Shown piece by piece: positions 25,029 to 37,100 of a DNA stretch of 64,000 nt. The stretch covers positions 1,426,001-1,490,000 of the forward strand of contig JACAAK010000005.1 in assembly GCA_025093985.1 (NCBI GenBank), in the 5' to 3' direction. The position numbers and the translations under genes were made by a program. The notes below the pieces were generated by a model. The model did no database searches. It saw nothing but the letters and a program-made list of their open reading frames with translations, and was not told where the DNA came from. The stretch comes from Calvatia gigantea (Eukaryota > Basidiomycota > Agaricomycetes > Agaricales > Lycoperdaceae). The first letter of the stretch is position 1. Each line of letters starts with the position of its first letter.

Positions 25029-26652
25029 GATCGACCGGCCCATTTTCCGGAGTACATTGCTTTCTTTCCGTTCAACCCAGCCCCGGCTTAGGAGTTACAT
25101 ATTTAGTCCAGTTAATCGGCACGATCCTCCGCCCGATTGACTTCGGGCGAGTCATCCCCCTGATAATTAGCCCTCCGTTTCATTCTGACTCTTCGATATG
25201 ACACTGTAGTGATTCGACTCTACTTCCATTATGTACTCACTCCTTTCTGTCTGTAATCCATGGGGAACTAGTCAATCCGACGATACAATGCAGCTAATAT
25301 AACAAATTGCCAAAATTTCCCAAAAATTAAAATTAAGGAGTAACGAGTAGCGGTAGGAATAGCGCGGACGAATAAATACGCAGTTCCAAGGAACAATGAT
25401 CAATGATTCATGAAGACCAAGTGCTCAGCGCTCATCATGATCAAAGCAATCAGTGCGAGAACACATACGTTGACACTCTGTCGGCGGGAGATCCTGCCCA
25501 GAGGCTAATTAGCGCTAGTAGGCGATACGGGGACACTGCCGGTTGAATGTCGCAAAGGGAAGGGGCCCCGTGAGCGAACTGCTCTGCCGCGGCTTACGTA
25601 TATCTTTCATTGGCCAATACCAATATGCTGGCCTAGACCATATCAGAATGGTTTAGAAATCCCCAACCTAATATATACATACTGTCCTTTTCCACCCGGA
25701 GCGGACCGTGGTTCATTTGGCAAGCGGACTCGCTTGGGCGTCAAGATGAGATAGGAGAAGTTGAAGACTTGCAGCATCAAGGCCAACTGAGCGTCTGATG
25801 GGACGAAGTTGAGGCAGGGTCCTGGAGGACGAAGGAAGGAAAGGTGAGAATAGAAGACGATGTTTTATAAACAATTAAAGCCCCCAGGGTTGCTTTGAGA
25901 CTACAGAGCCTTCAAGCGGTACTGTACAACAGCGATCCATTGTTCTTCTCGACGTCTAGCATCTGTGATTTGATGGACCAATTACAGGTCGTGATATACA
26001 ATCACATCCTGGTACCTCACGCTCACGAATGTGACCAGTCATTTCCGCCACCAAGTGGGGAGTGCATATCTAGGATCTGGGCTCTAAGGCCAGGCTTCAT
26101 ATATGCAGAACGGAAGAGAGGGCAAGGGTCAGAAGCTACCGGTTCAGTGTGATTGGACAAAAAGGTACGTTCCGTGGGTCTTCTACTACCAATTTGCCAT
26201 GACCTCAGGAATGTTGACCTGATCCACCTTGGTTCCACTCGTCTGGATTGCTCCAGAATATCCCAAAAAAAGGACAAATTTATGCAACCCTTGACACATG
26301 TGCATGATATCCCCGCCTTTTTCCCATAAACACAAATCCCATCCCACTCCATCACACTGGTCCATTGACCGTCATCATGAAGTCACTCCTATTCCCCGCT
26401 ATCAGACAGAGTATTAAAAAGTCAACGCCAGTGTAGCTCGGCCCCCCAACTCTACCATCAGGCTTCCTCCATCGAGAAGCTTCCCGGACGCTGACCCCTC
26501 TACACATTTAAACGATTACCCAATGTCCGGAATCACTGTCGGCGCTTATTCCATCCGAGTCAGCACCTTCCCCTTTTTATGTCCTCTGTGAACGCAGCTG
26601 TATTGATGTGGCCTCCCAGTCAACCTCCCGCCCTGCCATTTTTAAAAGGACG
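25029..26652. other. Long intergenic region upstream of a small spliced gene
   Basis: About 1.6 kb follow BUD6, unusually long for this compact locus. No coding gene is supported. A short upstream ORF, MSGITVGAYSIRVSTFPFL then CPL-stop, begins at about 26522 and could be a uORF of the gene at 26653. Large regulatory intergenic regions often precede strongly regulated small fungal genes, but that is inference. Confidence 0.4.
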
Positions 26653-26938
26653 ATGTCCGATAATCCTATCGCTATTATTGACAATCTAGCCCAACCTGCT
26701 AGCTATGAAAAAGGTCACCGACAAGTTGCCCAAGGTATATCTTCCCTCACCATTTCTGGATAAGAATCCGCAACTGACCTTCTTCCCCAGCCAGCACTGT
26801 TCGCGGTACCACCAAGGGAGACTCTGACGTCATGCAACATATTGAGACGATGTGAGTTCACTCCCTTCGTCGACTGTAGGTGGCCCTCATGCAACTCAAA
26901 CTACTCTCAGAGAACGTATTGCCCGGGTGTTTTCCTAG
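26653..26938 (+). CDS. Putative small protein, 56 residues, three exons
   Basis: I do not recognise this protein. Exons 26653-26734, 26791-26851 and 26911-26938 join in phase across two introns, of 56 and 59 bases. Their ends are well formed: GTATAT...CCCCAG and GTGAGT...TCTCAG. The spliced total is 171 bases. The protein begins MSDNPIAIIDNLAQPASYEK, continues GHRQVAQASTVRGTTKGDSD and ends VMQHIETIERIARVFS. It is hydrophilic, with no signal peptide, no membrane segment and no C-terminal CaaX box, so it is not a mating pheromone precursor. Two clean introns in phase support a real gene despite the size. Confidence 0.5.
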
Positions 26939-27682
26939 AAACTATATGACCTGGAAAAGAATTTAGTGTATATTCATCATGTAATGCAGAATCTAGGGCT
27001 CTGTGCATTATTTTAAATTATTTCCACCCACGTAAATCACGTAGTAGCTATGGTCAGCGCTCTAACGTTGCGGCTGCTGGAGATCCATATTCCGTTTCTG
27101 AAGATACTATGCGTTCGCGAGACCTCATTCGTATGCCAGATGCTCGTGTATCACAGCCGACTAGCTGAGACTATTCCCGAAGAAAGTCATTGTCCTGTTC
27201 AGGCGTTAAATTACTGCCCAAAGTCTGCAGATCAAACAATGGCCACAATTTCCTAACCTCCAGGCTCCAGATCGTTGCCTAGGGACAGTTGTCCACTCTT
27301 GATCCAATCTTATCAATTCATCGTCCCTGTCGTCCATGTCCAAACCTTGAACTCTTTTTATCTCTGAAGTGATCAGCGTCTCCTTCCCTTCCAGCCCTCC
27401 TCAGAACCAGCCTGCTGACCGCAACGTGTCAAACACCAAGAGCCCAAGGACCTGAGAAGGTATTGGGTCCTAAACTTGTTCAGTCCGTCAAGGTCTGTCA
27501 TCGTACGAGCCTCGGTCCTCCCATCGTCTGACAACATTATGAATATTTTGGAAGTGGATTAGGGATTACCTAAGGTGACAAGGTAACAAAAGGCAAACTC
27601 GGTTTCGCGGTATGACGAGGTATTTACTCAAACTTCTGGCAAGCCATTGTCATGTTTGTGATCAAGAAATAGAGGCACCTGG
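26939..27682. other. Intergenic, nothing recognised
   Basis: About 740 bases with no supported gene. It lies between the small spliced ORF and the 3' end of the membrane-protein relic. Confidence 0.4.
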
Positions 27683-29452
27683 CTATGGTTTTTGGATTCC
27701 AGGCCCGAGGACGTAGCCAGAGATTTCGGAGTTCATGGCAGTCCGAAGAATCGACCGATTGTCCACCATCTGGGGTACGAAGGACCACATGTGATCCAAC
27801 CTGCTCGGCCCTAAATGTCTGGTGGGTTGGCCATCTGGTCTATCTTCATACAAATGTCGTCGGTGTTTCCCGTATCCGCGATATGTGTTGTTGCGCATAC
27901 AGCTGTGAAAAAAGAAGATCGATAGAATCCAGTCTTGTCTTGGGTGGATAGGGGCCAAATGACGGCAGCAAAAACAACGGGGATCGCGATAATGACCAAC
28001 TACAGATAGGATATTGCGGGAATCGTAGTTTCAATGGTCACCGGGACGACGGAGGCATCTCTACCAAGGATCAAGGCTCGCGAAACGAGCATTTGCTCAA
28101 ACCTTTCGTTATTAGACTTGAATTAGTCCAACGACGTTTGGTTCAGTGCGACACTGCTCTTACTCGACGTGCCATCGCCCAATACATCATTGAAAATCAC
28201 CGCACCGGAGGTATCGAGCCTCCCGAGGAACCGAGCACCTGATTGATCGCCAAACGACTTGTAACAAGTGTTGTACCGAGTTTGTCTACCTGTAGCGATA
28301 TCCTGTGAATAGCGATTACAGGTTATACTTGGTTGAACGTCCGTGGCGGGAACCTCTGAACGAATGAGTGTAATATTGGTTGTGATGACGCGAACTAGGC
28401 TGTATATTCGGGTACCTGTCGCTGGGTGATTTAAGGTGAGGAGTTCAGTGTAGCGCGACACGACGCGACGCTATGCTGGTTTTGCCACATGCTTCCAGTT
28501 GCGAGCGTTAAGCCCCTGTTTTGTGCAGTCATGAGTGCATCAGCGATCGTGTCCGCCTCCAATAAACCGCCAGGGTTAGGACCGGGCATTCCCTCTGTCC
28601 GCTTCACCAAATCCAGGACTTCTCCACGATCAAAGTTTTCTTGTTCTGGTAGCGCGAACAGCGTGGCCTTGAGCACCGTCTCCAAAAAGGTATGCCGTTT
28701 ATTTTGTTTGGTGACGGTGAAAACTTGCTTCAAAGCTGCAGTATCGGAACCAGCTCCACAGCTAAGCCATGGATTGTCCTTTCTCTCTGGGCCGAGATTA
28801 TACCGGTGTGTATCGTCCCATAAGGCATACGGCTGGCCGGCGGGCCACCTGGCGTACTCCATCGCACCGGCATCGTCAACCAGGCAATTCCACGATCGTA
28901 TGTTGGCGCCGTTATCGATTTTACAGGAAGTTGAATTCCCTCCAGCAGCCAACATTACGTCTTGGTCAATGCTCAGCAAGAATCCCTCATCGTCAAGCCA
29001 GATACGTGGGCCGGCATCGGCGAAGGGTTGGGTAGGAGCGGCAACAGCGTGCTTTCCGATGTATTTACTACCAGGAAATGAAACATTGAGGCCAGGCTGG
29101 TAGAGGTTCGAGGTGAATGCCTCGTTGAGGTTGAGGACATGTGGATCCTTGGACCGATGCGTCAAGGGAATGAGATAGGAGGGCCTGGTAGTAAGGCGCG
29201 AGGCAAGGGAAGGAGCATCAATGGCAGAAGAACGAATCACGTAGCCCGGAACCCCAAGGACCAGAGTAACGTGTCCCAAAACCCCGATAGAGGGATCGGA
29301 ATGGCGAACCAAAGCACGAGAAGACTTTCTTTCCGCCATTGACGCGACTTTAGGTATGCAAATTTCTGCATGACGCCCTCTGCGAACATCACGAATGATG
29401 TAGAAGATTTCATCTTGTATGCGATGTAACCCATGAGTTTAACAATCATCAT
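27683..29452 (-). pseudogene. Broken membrane-protein gene with in-frame stops and frameshifts
   Basis: One protein-like reading runs down the minus strand but is interrupted repeatedly. The N-terminal 300 residues are open (29339 to about 28431), with an extracellular-looking Cys/Gly-rich region (NSTSCKIDNGANIRSWNCLV). Near 28455 the continuation jumps frame to YTELLTLNHPATGTRIYSLV. That second frame contains a TAA at 28123-28125 and a TAG at 28000-28002, yet protein-like sequence continues in the same frame on both sides. Next to the TAG comes a clear membrane helix (LVIIAIPVVFAAVIWPL). After NPPDI another frame change is needed to read RAEQVGSHVVLRTPDGGQS. The intervals at the stops are too short for introns. 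I do not recognise the family; the layout suggests a single-pass fungal surface protein. Confidence 0.7.
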
Positions 29453-29990
29453 TTATAAAAGGAGTGCGGAGAGGCGGAAGATAAGACTCTTGAGCGCATT
29501 GTGAAGGAGTGGAATGCAGGATACAAGGAAGGAGGAATCATCTGGAGAGTAAATGGACACCATAGCATCCTAGGTTGGCCGCGAGTTGTACCTAGGAGCT
29601 CTTGGGAAGCGCAAGTTTTTAAGCCAGGGCCCAACAGTTAACGTTGAGCGTTAAACGTTAACCATCCATAAAGGAATACCAAGGTCGGACTGAATTGAAA
29701 TTCAACGCTTTCTTCGGCGGCGATGCCGCGGCGTCACAGAACCAGGGTTGCCGATGCCAGCACCGATTCCCACTACACCAATCGGCGCCAAGAGAACGAG
29801 GTTTTGAAATTGTTTGAAGGGGTATCTGGAGGTAAAAATGCGGGCGTTTGGTGATAACAATAACAGAATGCAATATTGAAATTCGTAATCGCAATGGTCT
29901 GTGAATACGAAGGCAGTGGTAATCAACGAAGGAAGAGTAGTCATTAACCATACCGAGCCCCTCATGGAGGTGTACAGCCGAAACGAACGA
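29453..29990. other. Intergenic with a perfect short inverted repeat
   Basis: About 540 bases between the pseudogene and the BTB gene. The only structured element seen is the GTTAACGTT palindrome at 29637-29662, listed separately. Confidence 0.45.
29637..29662. repeat. Perfect 9-base inverted repeat, 8-base spacer
   Basis: GTTAACGTT at 29637-29645 is followed by GAGCGTTA and then its exact reverse complement AACGTTAAC at 29654-29662. The same motif occurs in the 11.3-11.66 kb island. It could be a regulator binding site, a hairpin, or part of a degraded element. Confidence 0.6.
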
Positions 29991-31268
29991 CTAAATTACG
30001 GCGGGAGCCACTGCTAGTTTTGCGGGGGGCTCGTTCACGGGAGCGTCCAACCGGAACCACACAGGGATCATTTTCCAGATCTTTTCTCGTTCCCTCGACG
30101 CCCAACATTCCAATGAAAGCGCACATGCTTTGCACTCTGAAAATTCCGCGCCTTTAAGCTGGCCTAGCTCTTCTGCGACGTACAGGGGATCAGAGGCCCC
30201 CCTCTCCCTATCAAACAAATAGTGTTGTGTGGCGAGGTCCACCAATTCGGAGAAGTCTTTCTTGCAATTTGTTGCTGAAACGCAAACCCCGCTACCAGTC
30301 CTTCGATGACCATGAGTAGAATGGAGTGTGGGATGCCGATTGGGCACACTATTGCCCATGGCTTGAATTAAGTGGGTGATCATATGTTGTATCGCTTCTT
30401 TCCCTACACAAAGGCGTCGCATATCGGAAGCAGATATCATTGGAGGAGGGGAGGGGTATATTCCAAATGGGTCATCTTCCCCCGGTTCAAACATCTGGAC
30501 GAAGGTATATCGTGAGATATCATAAAATGCAGCAGGAAGCAGATTAGGGGCCTCTATTTCTCTGGCAAGGTTAATGACCAACTATGGAGTTGTCAGGAAT
30601 GCATGCCGTCAACGGTAAAGAAGCTGCTCACAAAAGGATGTGGGTACAACCTCAGTTTGTGAGGGTGTTCCAGTTCATGTGTCTGTGCAAGGTCCTCCCG
30701 TGACTCCCAACCTTTTAACGTTGAAGGCCAAGCAGTATTCAGGTGGGCCAGCGCTGCATTTCTCAACAGTTCAAACATGTATTTCGTCGCTAGTCGCAGA
30801 ATTCCGGATACGACACGGAAATCATCTCTATTGTTATTTCCGAAGACCCTTCATGGGAGTGAGATGGGGGTTATGTGTAAAGCTGAGATGAAAGACCCAC
30901 GGGCCGTCGATCAACGCCTTCAGTAAATACTCCACGTCCTCGGACGCATCGTGTAATACGATAATCGGAATCCTCCCCATTACATTGCTTCCAGCCTTCC
31001 AGCCTCTGTCTTGTGATAAATCAAACCCGGTTTTCTCATCGAGTTCCTCTTCTGGCTGTGGAATTGCCAACATGTCCTCAAAACACACTGAGTGCCTTGC
31101 CAGTAGTGACATGTGGACTCTGAAAAGTGTATTCTCAGCCCTGCATACTAGACTCCCGTCATAGAACCACAAGTCATTGTGCCGCTTGAGTTCCACACCC
31201 GTCTGAGCGTCAAGTACCCGATTGTGTCCAGATTCGTCGCGGTCACCGTAGGTGAAATGCGTCGACAT
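29991..31268 (-). CDS. BTB/POZ domain protein of the mushroom-expanded type
   Basis: BTB domains mediate dimerisation and Cul3 adaptor binding; this short fungal type is abundant and largely uncharacterised in Agaricomycetes. The start is placed at 31268 (MSTHFTYGDRDESGHNRVLD); an upstream in-frame ATG at 31451 would add a Ser/Thr-rich lead. The BTB core is HNDLWFYDGSLVCRAENTLF, then RVHMSLLARHSVCFEDML, an acidic insert, and IPIIVLHDASEDVEYLLKAL. Further exons give YMFELLRNAALAHLN and the conserved C-terminal part (LVINLAREIEAPNLLPAAFY, then CKKDFSELVDLATQHYLF and CKACALSLECWASREREKIW). The Cys-rich C-terminal segment is typical of this family. The stop is at 29991. Confidence 0.85.
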
Positions 31269-31633
31269 GCAGTTCTTTGACGTGTTTAAACGGTTAGGCG
31301 GAAATGAATGGGAATTGGACACGGGATGAGGGTGCGTTGAGAACCTCAAAGCCTGCTTGAGGGTTCGTGGTTTCGTACTTGATGATGCGCTGGCAAGTTT
31401 GTGATGGGTTTGTCGGGGGGATGATGATGGCGTCTGCTGTTGAGAGCTCATGAGATACACCAATAATCCAGGGGAAGGTTCGGAAGTAATTCACAGAATG
31501 AGACAATCACAAAGGAAAAGATGTAAGAGGGTTGCACAGAGCATGCTTGATTGTCAGCCTTGACGAATAGGATCCGACGCGCTATCTTATCTTATCAACA
31601 GTAGAAATTACCGTCCAGACGTCCGTCTAGAAT

Positions 31634-33397
31634 CTAAACGACAGAAACCTCACTAGCACCTTCTAAGCTAATACCGGCACTGTGAACCTCCTGCTGGGTA
31701 GCCTCGCCTTGTCCCCTACTGGGTCCTTCCAATTCCTCCTCCGAACTCAGATAACTCTTCAGTTCCTCCGCCTCAGAGATAAGCCTGTCCAGTGTGGGAG
31801 GTGTGTTCTCGACTTCCTTCAGGCTGTACTTATCCACGGCTTCGTTTACGACCTGGCCCCACGTCTTTCCTTCTTTCGCAAGCAACTCAACCAACTCATC
31901 TTTGATACGTCGGCAAGTGCCGACGCCGTTGTAGCCAAAGCTGGTGTATATCTGAACCATTTGAGCACCAGATTTTGCAAAATCGAGAACATCTTGTCCG
32001 GTCCAGATTCCACCTGCACCAATAATGGGAATATTTGCGGGAAGAAGTGAACGCAAGGTTTGCAGGGCCTTGAGAGATAAGGGTTTAACTGGAACTCCAG
32101 AGAGACCACCAGTTTCGAATTTGGAAGCTGGGACGAACTGTTAGATGTCTCCAGAGTAGCTATAATAACGACAGGGCATACAATTTCTGAGGTTAGACGG
32201 TCGCTGGATCGTCGTGTTACTGACAATTACGCCATCGATTCCACTCTCCCTGACCACACCTGCGATATCAGCTAGCTGGGATTCGTCAAGGTCAGGCGCG
32301 ATTTTAAGAACGAGTTTGGGTTTGCGGTGAGTAAGGGCTGAGGGAGAGAGTTCGCTACGGGCCTGATTAACACCTTGTAATAGCTTTTCTAGAGAGTCTT
32401 TGTTCTGCAGGCCCCTTCATCCCACCGTGAGACAGGGTGGTAAAGTCGTACGGGATAACTCACCGAAGGCCAGGTGTATTGGGACTAGAAACATTGACCA
32501 CTAGCACGTCCGCATAAGGGCCAAAGGTTCGAACACCAGCCACGTAATCGTCGATTGAATCTGCGGACGATGACTTGTTTTTGCCGAGGTTTACAGCGAG
32601 CATAGAACCATTACGAAGGGAGGCACGTTCTGGTCCTGTGGTGAATCCCGGGATGCGGGCCAACAGACGTGAAAGGACACTAGAATGCCCTTGGGAAGGA
32701 AAACCATAACGGTTAATCAGCGCGTCGTCCTCGGGTAGACGGAAGACACGGGGGCGAGGGTTTCCCGGCTACTCGAAATATTAGGGTTGCTGTCGGTGCA
32801 CAAGGAGAGATCCAATACCTGAGGTTTAGGAGTGACACTACCGATTTCCACCCAGCTGAAGCCTAAGTCATAGAGACCTGGTCGGTGGTAGTAAGACTAG
32901 ATTTCCATGCTATATGCACAAATTCCTGTGCGCATACCATCAATAGCTTCGCCGTCCTTGTCAAAACCCGCGGCCACACCAACCGGATTAGACATTCCAT
33001 CTCCCCAAATCTATATAGAGATGAGAAACATACCCTGGAGAACGAGAATAACACACACCTCGAAACGCAATCTCGCGTCATCGAAGACGGGATCCTTGGG
33101 ACCCAAACCAGTCCGTAAAACCTTGACCGCGATTTTATGGCTGGTTTCGGCATCAAAAAGATTCCTCAAAACTGGTGTCAAGACAAAACGGTGCATGGCA
33201 GAACGTGCATCGAGGTAATAGGCTGTGAAGACACCTGCAGAAACCGCGAAGAGCGTAGCATAGGCGCCGGTTCGCCAAGAACTGCGGGCTGGGTTTGTCG
33301 AAGAGCCATACGGACGGCGAGCAAAATGTACGTGTTGGGGCCGAATAAAGTGATTCCGGCGAAGGGAACGAGAGACGCCATGCGGGACAAACGACAT
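31634..33397 (-). CDS. DHODH: Dihydroorotate dehydrogenase, mitochondrial class 2
   Basis: It oxidises dihydroorotate to orotate with ubiquinone in the inner mitochondrial membrane, the fourth step of pyrimidine synthesis. I place the start at the ATG at 33397 ([20 protein letters not shown]), which gives an Arg-rich presequence followed by a membrane helix ([19 protein letters not shown]), as in class 2 enzymes; the frame upstream lacks an ATG. FMN-site motifs follow: [96 protein letters not shown] and [11 protein letters not shown]. The active-site Ser is in SSPNTPG. A C-terminal tail of about 50 residues (acidic, Gln/Ser-rich) extends past the usual end. Several short introns are present. 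Confidence 0.93.
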
Positions 33398-34165
33398 TGC
33401 TTTCCGTGCACAAGCCCGGAGCGACGGCGTGATAATTGCTGGGGAAGACCGGAACCCTTGTACCAATGTTTGCACCTATTATTTTCGGAAGTCTAATGCA
33501 CTGGCGGAACACGGAACAGGAGATCCCAACACAGGAAAACGCACGGCGATAAATCTTAACTTAAATGATTGGAAGGACTAATTCTTAAGGACTCGAGAGC
33601 GTGAAGGGCAATTACTGCCTAAGGATCTACAGGCAATAATACAGCGGCGGTTGAGAGGCATTCCCAGTGAGCCGCTTTTTGTCTGTGGATTGCGCCGCCG
33701 CCGGTGGAGCACTATGCTTACTGAAACCTAATTGCCTAGTGGATCATAAGAATAGAAGGAGCGTACAAACAGGATCTCCGTGCTTATTCTCATTACTCCA
33801 GGAACCAGGGGGGTGGATCCGATCTCCTTCAACTTGGGAGAGGAGCTGTGGATCCAAAGAAAAGTATCGAGGAACGTCTGGAGAGATTGGAACCCTCGGC
33901 ACACGTTGATTGTCGGATTAAATAGGTACATTGGTACGGCCGGGTAGGAGGTAGACGAGCTATGTGGACGGAGACTGCAGTCCAAGTTCGGAAGACGGAG
34001 ACGCTGTGCAATAAATAATGTTGATCGATGATCGCGTTGATGTCACCTTCCCCAATCACGGATAGATAATCGGCCAACGCCGACAAAAAATTTGTGAATC
34101 CGTCCACCTGAGAACATTTCCTTCTTTCGCCTTCCTATCTTCCTCTTCCCCGCTATTCTTCAGGC
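33398..34165. promoter_or_regulatory. Divergent intergenic region DHODH / KAP123
   Basis: About 770 bases separate the two start codons. Both promoters should lie here. I saw no gene and no clear core element. Confidence 0.45.
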
Positions 34166-37100
34166 ATGGATGTAAGTAGCCATGGCCTTATCCGCGTAAA
34201 CTAAATGTTAAATTGTGCACAGCCCACATTTATGCAGAACTTGCACAATCTCCTCCTCCAATCCACATCTAATGATACCAACCAAGTGAAAGCCGTACGT
34301 TTGTTTCAACTTTAATTGTCCCTAAATTCACGGCTCGTTCTTCACCAGGCAACAGCTCAACTTAATCAAGATTACTATAAGAATCCAGCATGCATCCCTG
34401 CTCTGGCTGCGATCCTTGCAACCTCTGGCGAACCATCGGTGAGCCCTTTGATGCTACTGGATCTGCGATAAGCAATTGATCTCGGAATAGGTCAGACAAC
34501 TCGCTGCAGTAGAGATGCGGAAACGTGTTAGCCAAAAAAGCGGCGCTCTGTGGGCTCTCCTCAACCAAATCCAACGTGACGAGATTAAAGCCAAGTTACC
34601 TGAACTCATAATTGTCGAAAACAAGTGAGTACAGGGCCCAGGTGGACCGCTGGTTCCCTCTTTGACGTATCCACCTAGTAACCTCGTTCGACACTCTGCT
34701 GCACGCGTCATTGCTGCTATCGCCTCCATCGAATTCACGGAAGGCACTTGGCCCGACCTCCTACCATTCCTTAATCGATCCTGCACATCCCCTTCCGTCG
34801 CTCAACGAGAAGTTGGCTCGTATATCCTCTTCACTGTTCTCGAAAACATCGTTGAGGGCTTCCAAGAACACCTCCAAAATCTTTTCAAGCTTTTCGCGCA
34901 GTTGTTGGTTGATCCCCAGAGTCAAGAGGTCCGGATCACCACTGTTAGGTCCGTTTTCTGCAGAGATACCGTCCTACCAGCTTCATTGAACGTTAGATAA
35001 GATCGCTTGGTCTCATCGCCCAATATTTGGACTCTGACAATAAAAATGAAATTGTATGTCGCTTCTTGATGACGGAGCTTCCAAGGCTCACCTTACGATA
35101 GCGATCGTTCCAAGCGCTTCTCCCTAATATGATCCAAGTTATTGGTCAATGCGTCCAGTCAGGCAGCGAAACCGGTGCCAGACAATTGTTCGACGTTCTT
35201 GAAACTCTTCTCATTCTTGTGCGTTTCTTCGGCCTGAGATCCCTTTTGAGGTTTCTCAAACGTCCTTCATCTTTTTAGGAAGTTCCAATTCTGGGCAAAA
35301 GCATCCCCGAGCTCGCCCAGTTCCTCCTTCAATGCGGTGGTAACAAGGCATTCGACAACGAGATTCGTGTCATGGCGCTCAATGCACTTAATTGGACTGT
35401 CCAATAGTTCGTCTTATTGTTCCTTTTCTCTCCACCCCTTCCAATCATTTTATAGCAAAAAATCTAAGGTTCAAAGCAATAACCTCGCTGGCGCCATCCT
35501 TGAAGGCCTTATGCCAATCACGACAGAGGATGAGCCGGAGGATATTGACGACGATTCTCCATCTCGTGTATGTGATTTGCCTTTCCTCTTCCTTCCGAGC
35601 TGCCCTTAGTCGGAATCGCCAGTCTGCCCTCCGTATTATTGACGGCTTGAGCACCAACCTCCCTCCTTCTCAAGTGTTCCCGGCTCTACGCAATCTCATA
35701 GTCCAGTATTTCACCTCTGTGGATCCTACTCATAGGCGTGGTGCCATGCTTGCATTGGGTGTTTCTGTCGAAGGCTGCAGCGAGTTCATGACGCCACTCA
35801 TGGGCCAGGTCTGGCCTATTATCGAGGCTGGATTGCAAGATAATGATGCAACTGTCAGAAAAGCCACCTGCGTCGCTGTCAGTTGCTTATGCGAGTGGCT
35901 CGAGGAAGAGTGTGTGTCCAAACACACTGTTCTCGTTCCCGTGAGTGAGCCTCAGCCCCCGACACCTAGCCGTGCTGAATAGTTCATACATAGGCCATTA
36001 TGAACCTCACTAGTGATGAAGCAACCCAACGCTCGGCTTGCACAGCTCTTGATGCTCTCCTCGAGATTTTGCATGATGTTATCGACCAGTATCTGCAATT
36101 GATTATGGAGCGCCTTGCGGGGTTGCTCAATACGGCGCCCTTAGCCGTCAAGGCCGTTGTTACTGGAGCTATTGGCAGTGCCGCACATGCCTCCAAGGAA
36201 CGCTTCCTTCCCTACTTCCAGCCGACCATGGATGCCCTGCAACACTTCCTCCTCCTGAAAGGAGAAGGAGAAGAGATAGAGCTTCGTGGTATCACGATGG
36301 ATGCCATTGGCACATTCGCGGAGGCAGTTGGAAAGGATGTCTTCCGCCCTTATTTCCCAGATATGATGAAACAAGCGTTCCAGGGTATTGAACTTGGCAG
36401 CGCCAGGCTCCGTGAATGCAGCTTCCTCTTCTTCGGGGTTATGGCTCGCGTGTTCGAAGAAGAATTTGCACCCTACCTCCCTGATGTTGTACCTCCTCTT
36501 CTTACAAGCTGCAAGCAATCTGAGCATGGTGAAGAAAACCTATCCGGTACGTTTCTATTCCAGAACCCGACGCAGCCCATTGACGTTCACGACATGTTAC
36601 AGCATCCGTCTCGGAAGCTGCTGCTGCTTTCGGGTCTGGTGGCTCGCCCGGTGCAGAAGCAGATGCCAACGGCAACGCAATTGTTGATATTGAGGATATC
36701 GACCTTGAGAAGTTGATGGACGTCAACAGCGCTATTGCTGTTGAAAAGGAAATTGCTGCAGATACCATCGGCACCCTTTTCGCTGCTACTCAGAACCACT
36801 TCTTGCCTTACGTTGAGCAATGCTCCGTCGAGCTTATTTCCCTTCTGACCCATTATTATGAGGGAATTCGCAAGAGTGCGACTGATTCCCTTCTCGAGAT
36901 TGTTCGTACCTTCTATGATCTCAGCAATCCACCCGATTGGCAACCTGGGAAGACATCTGTATGTTGTTTGCAGCTGTAACTAATTCCGCCGGCTCATGTT
37001 CTTATTCCACAGACCATCGCTCTTGATTCCAATGTCAAAGAGCTCATCAATCACGCCCTTGGTCCCCTCTTGGATATGTATGAAACTGAAGACAACAAGT

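Noticed and set aside
26653..26938. Possible mating pheromone precursor
   Set aside because: There is no C-terminal CaaX box and no pheromone receptor or homeodomain gene in the window, so it is not a mating-type locus.
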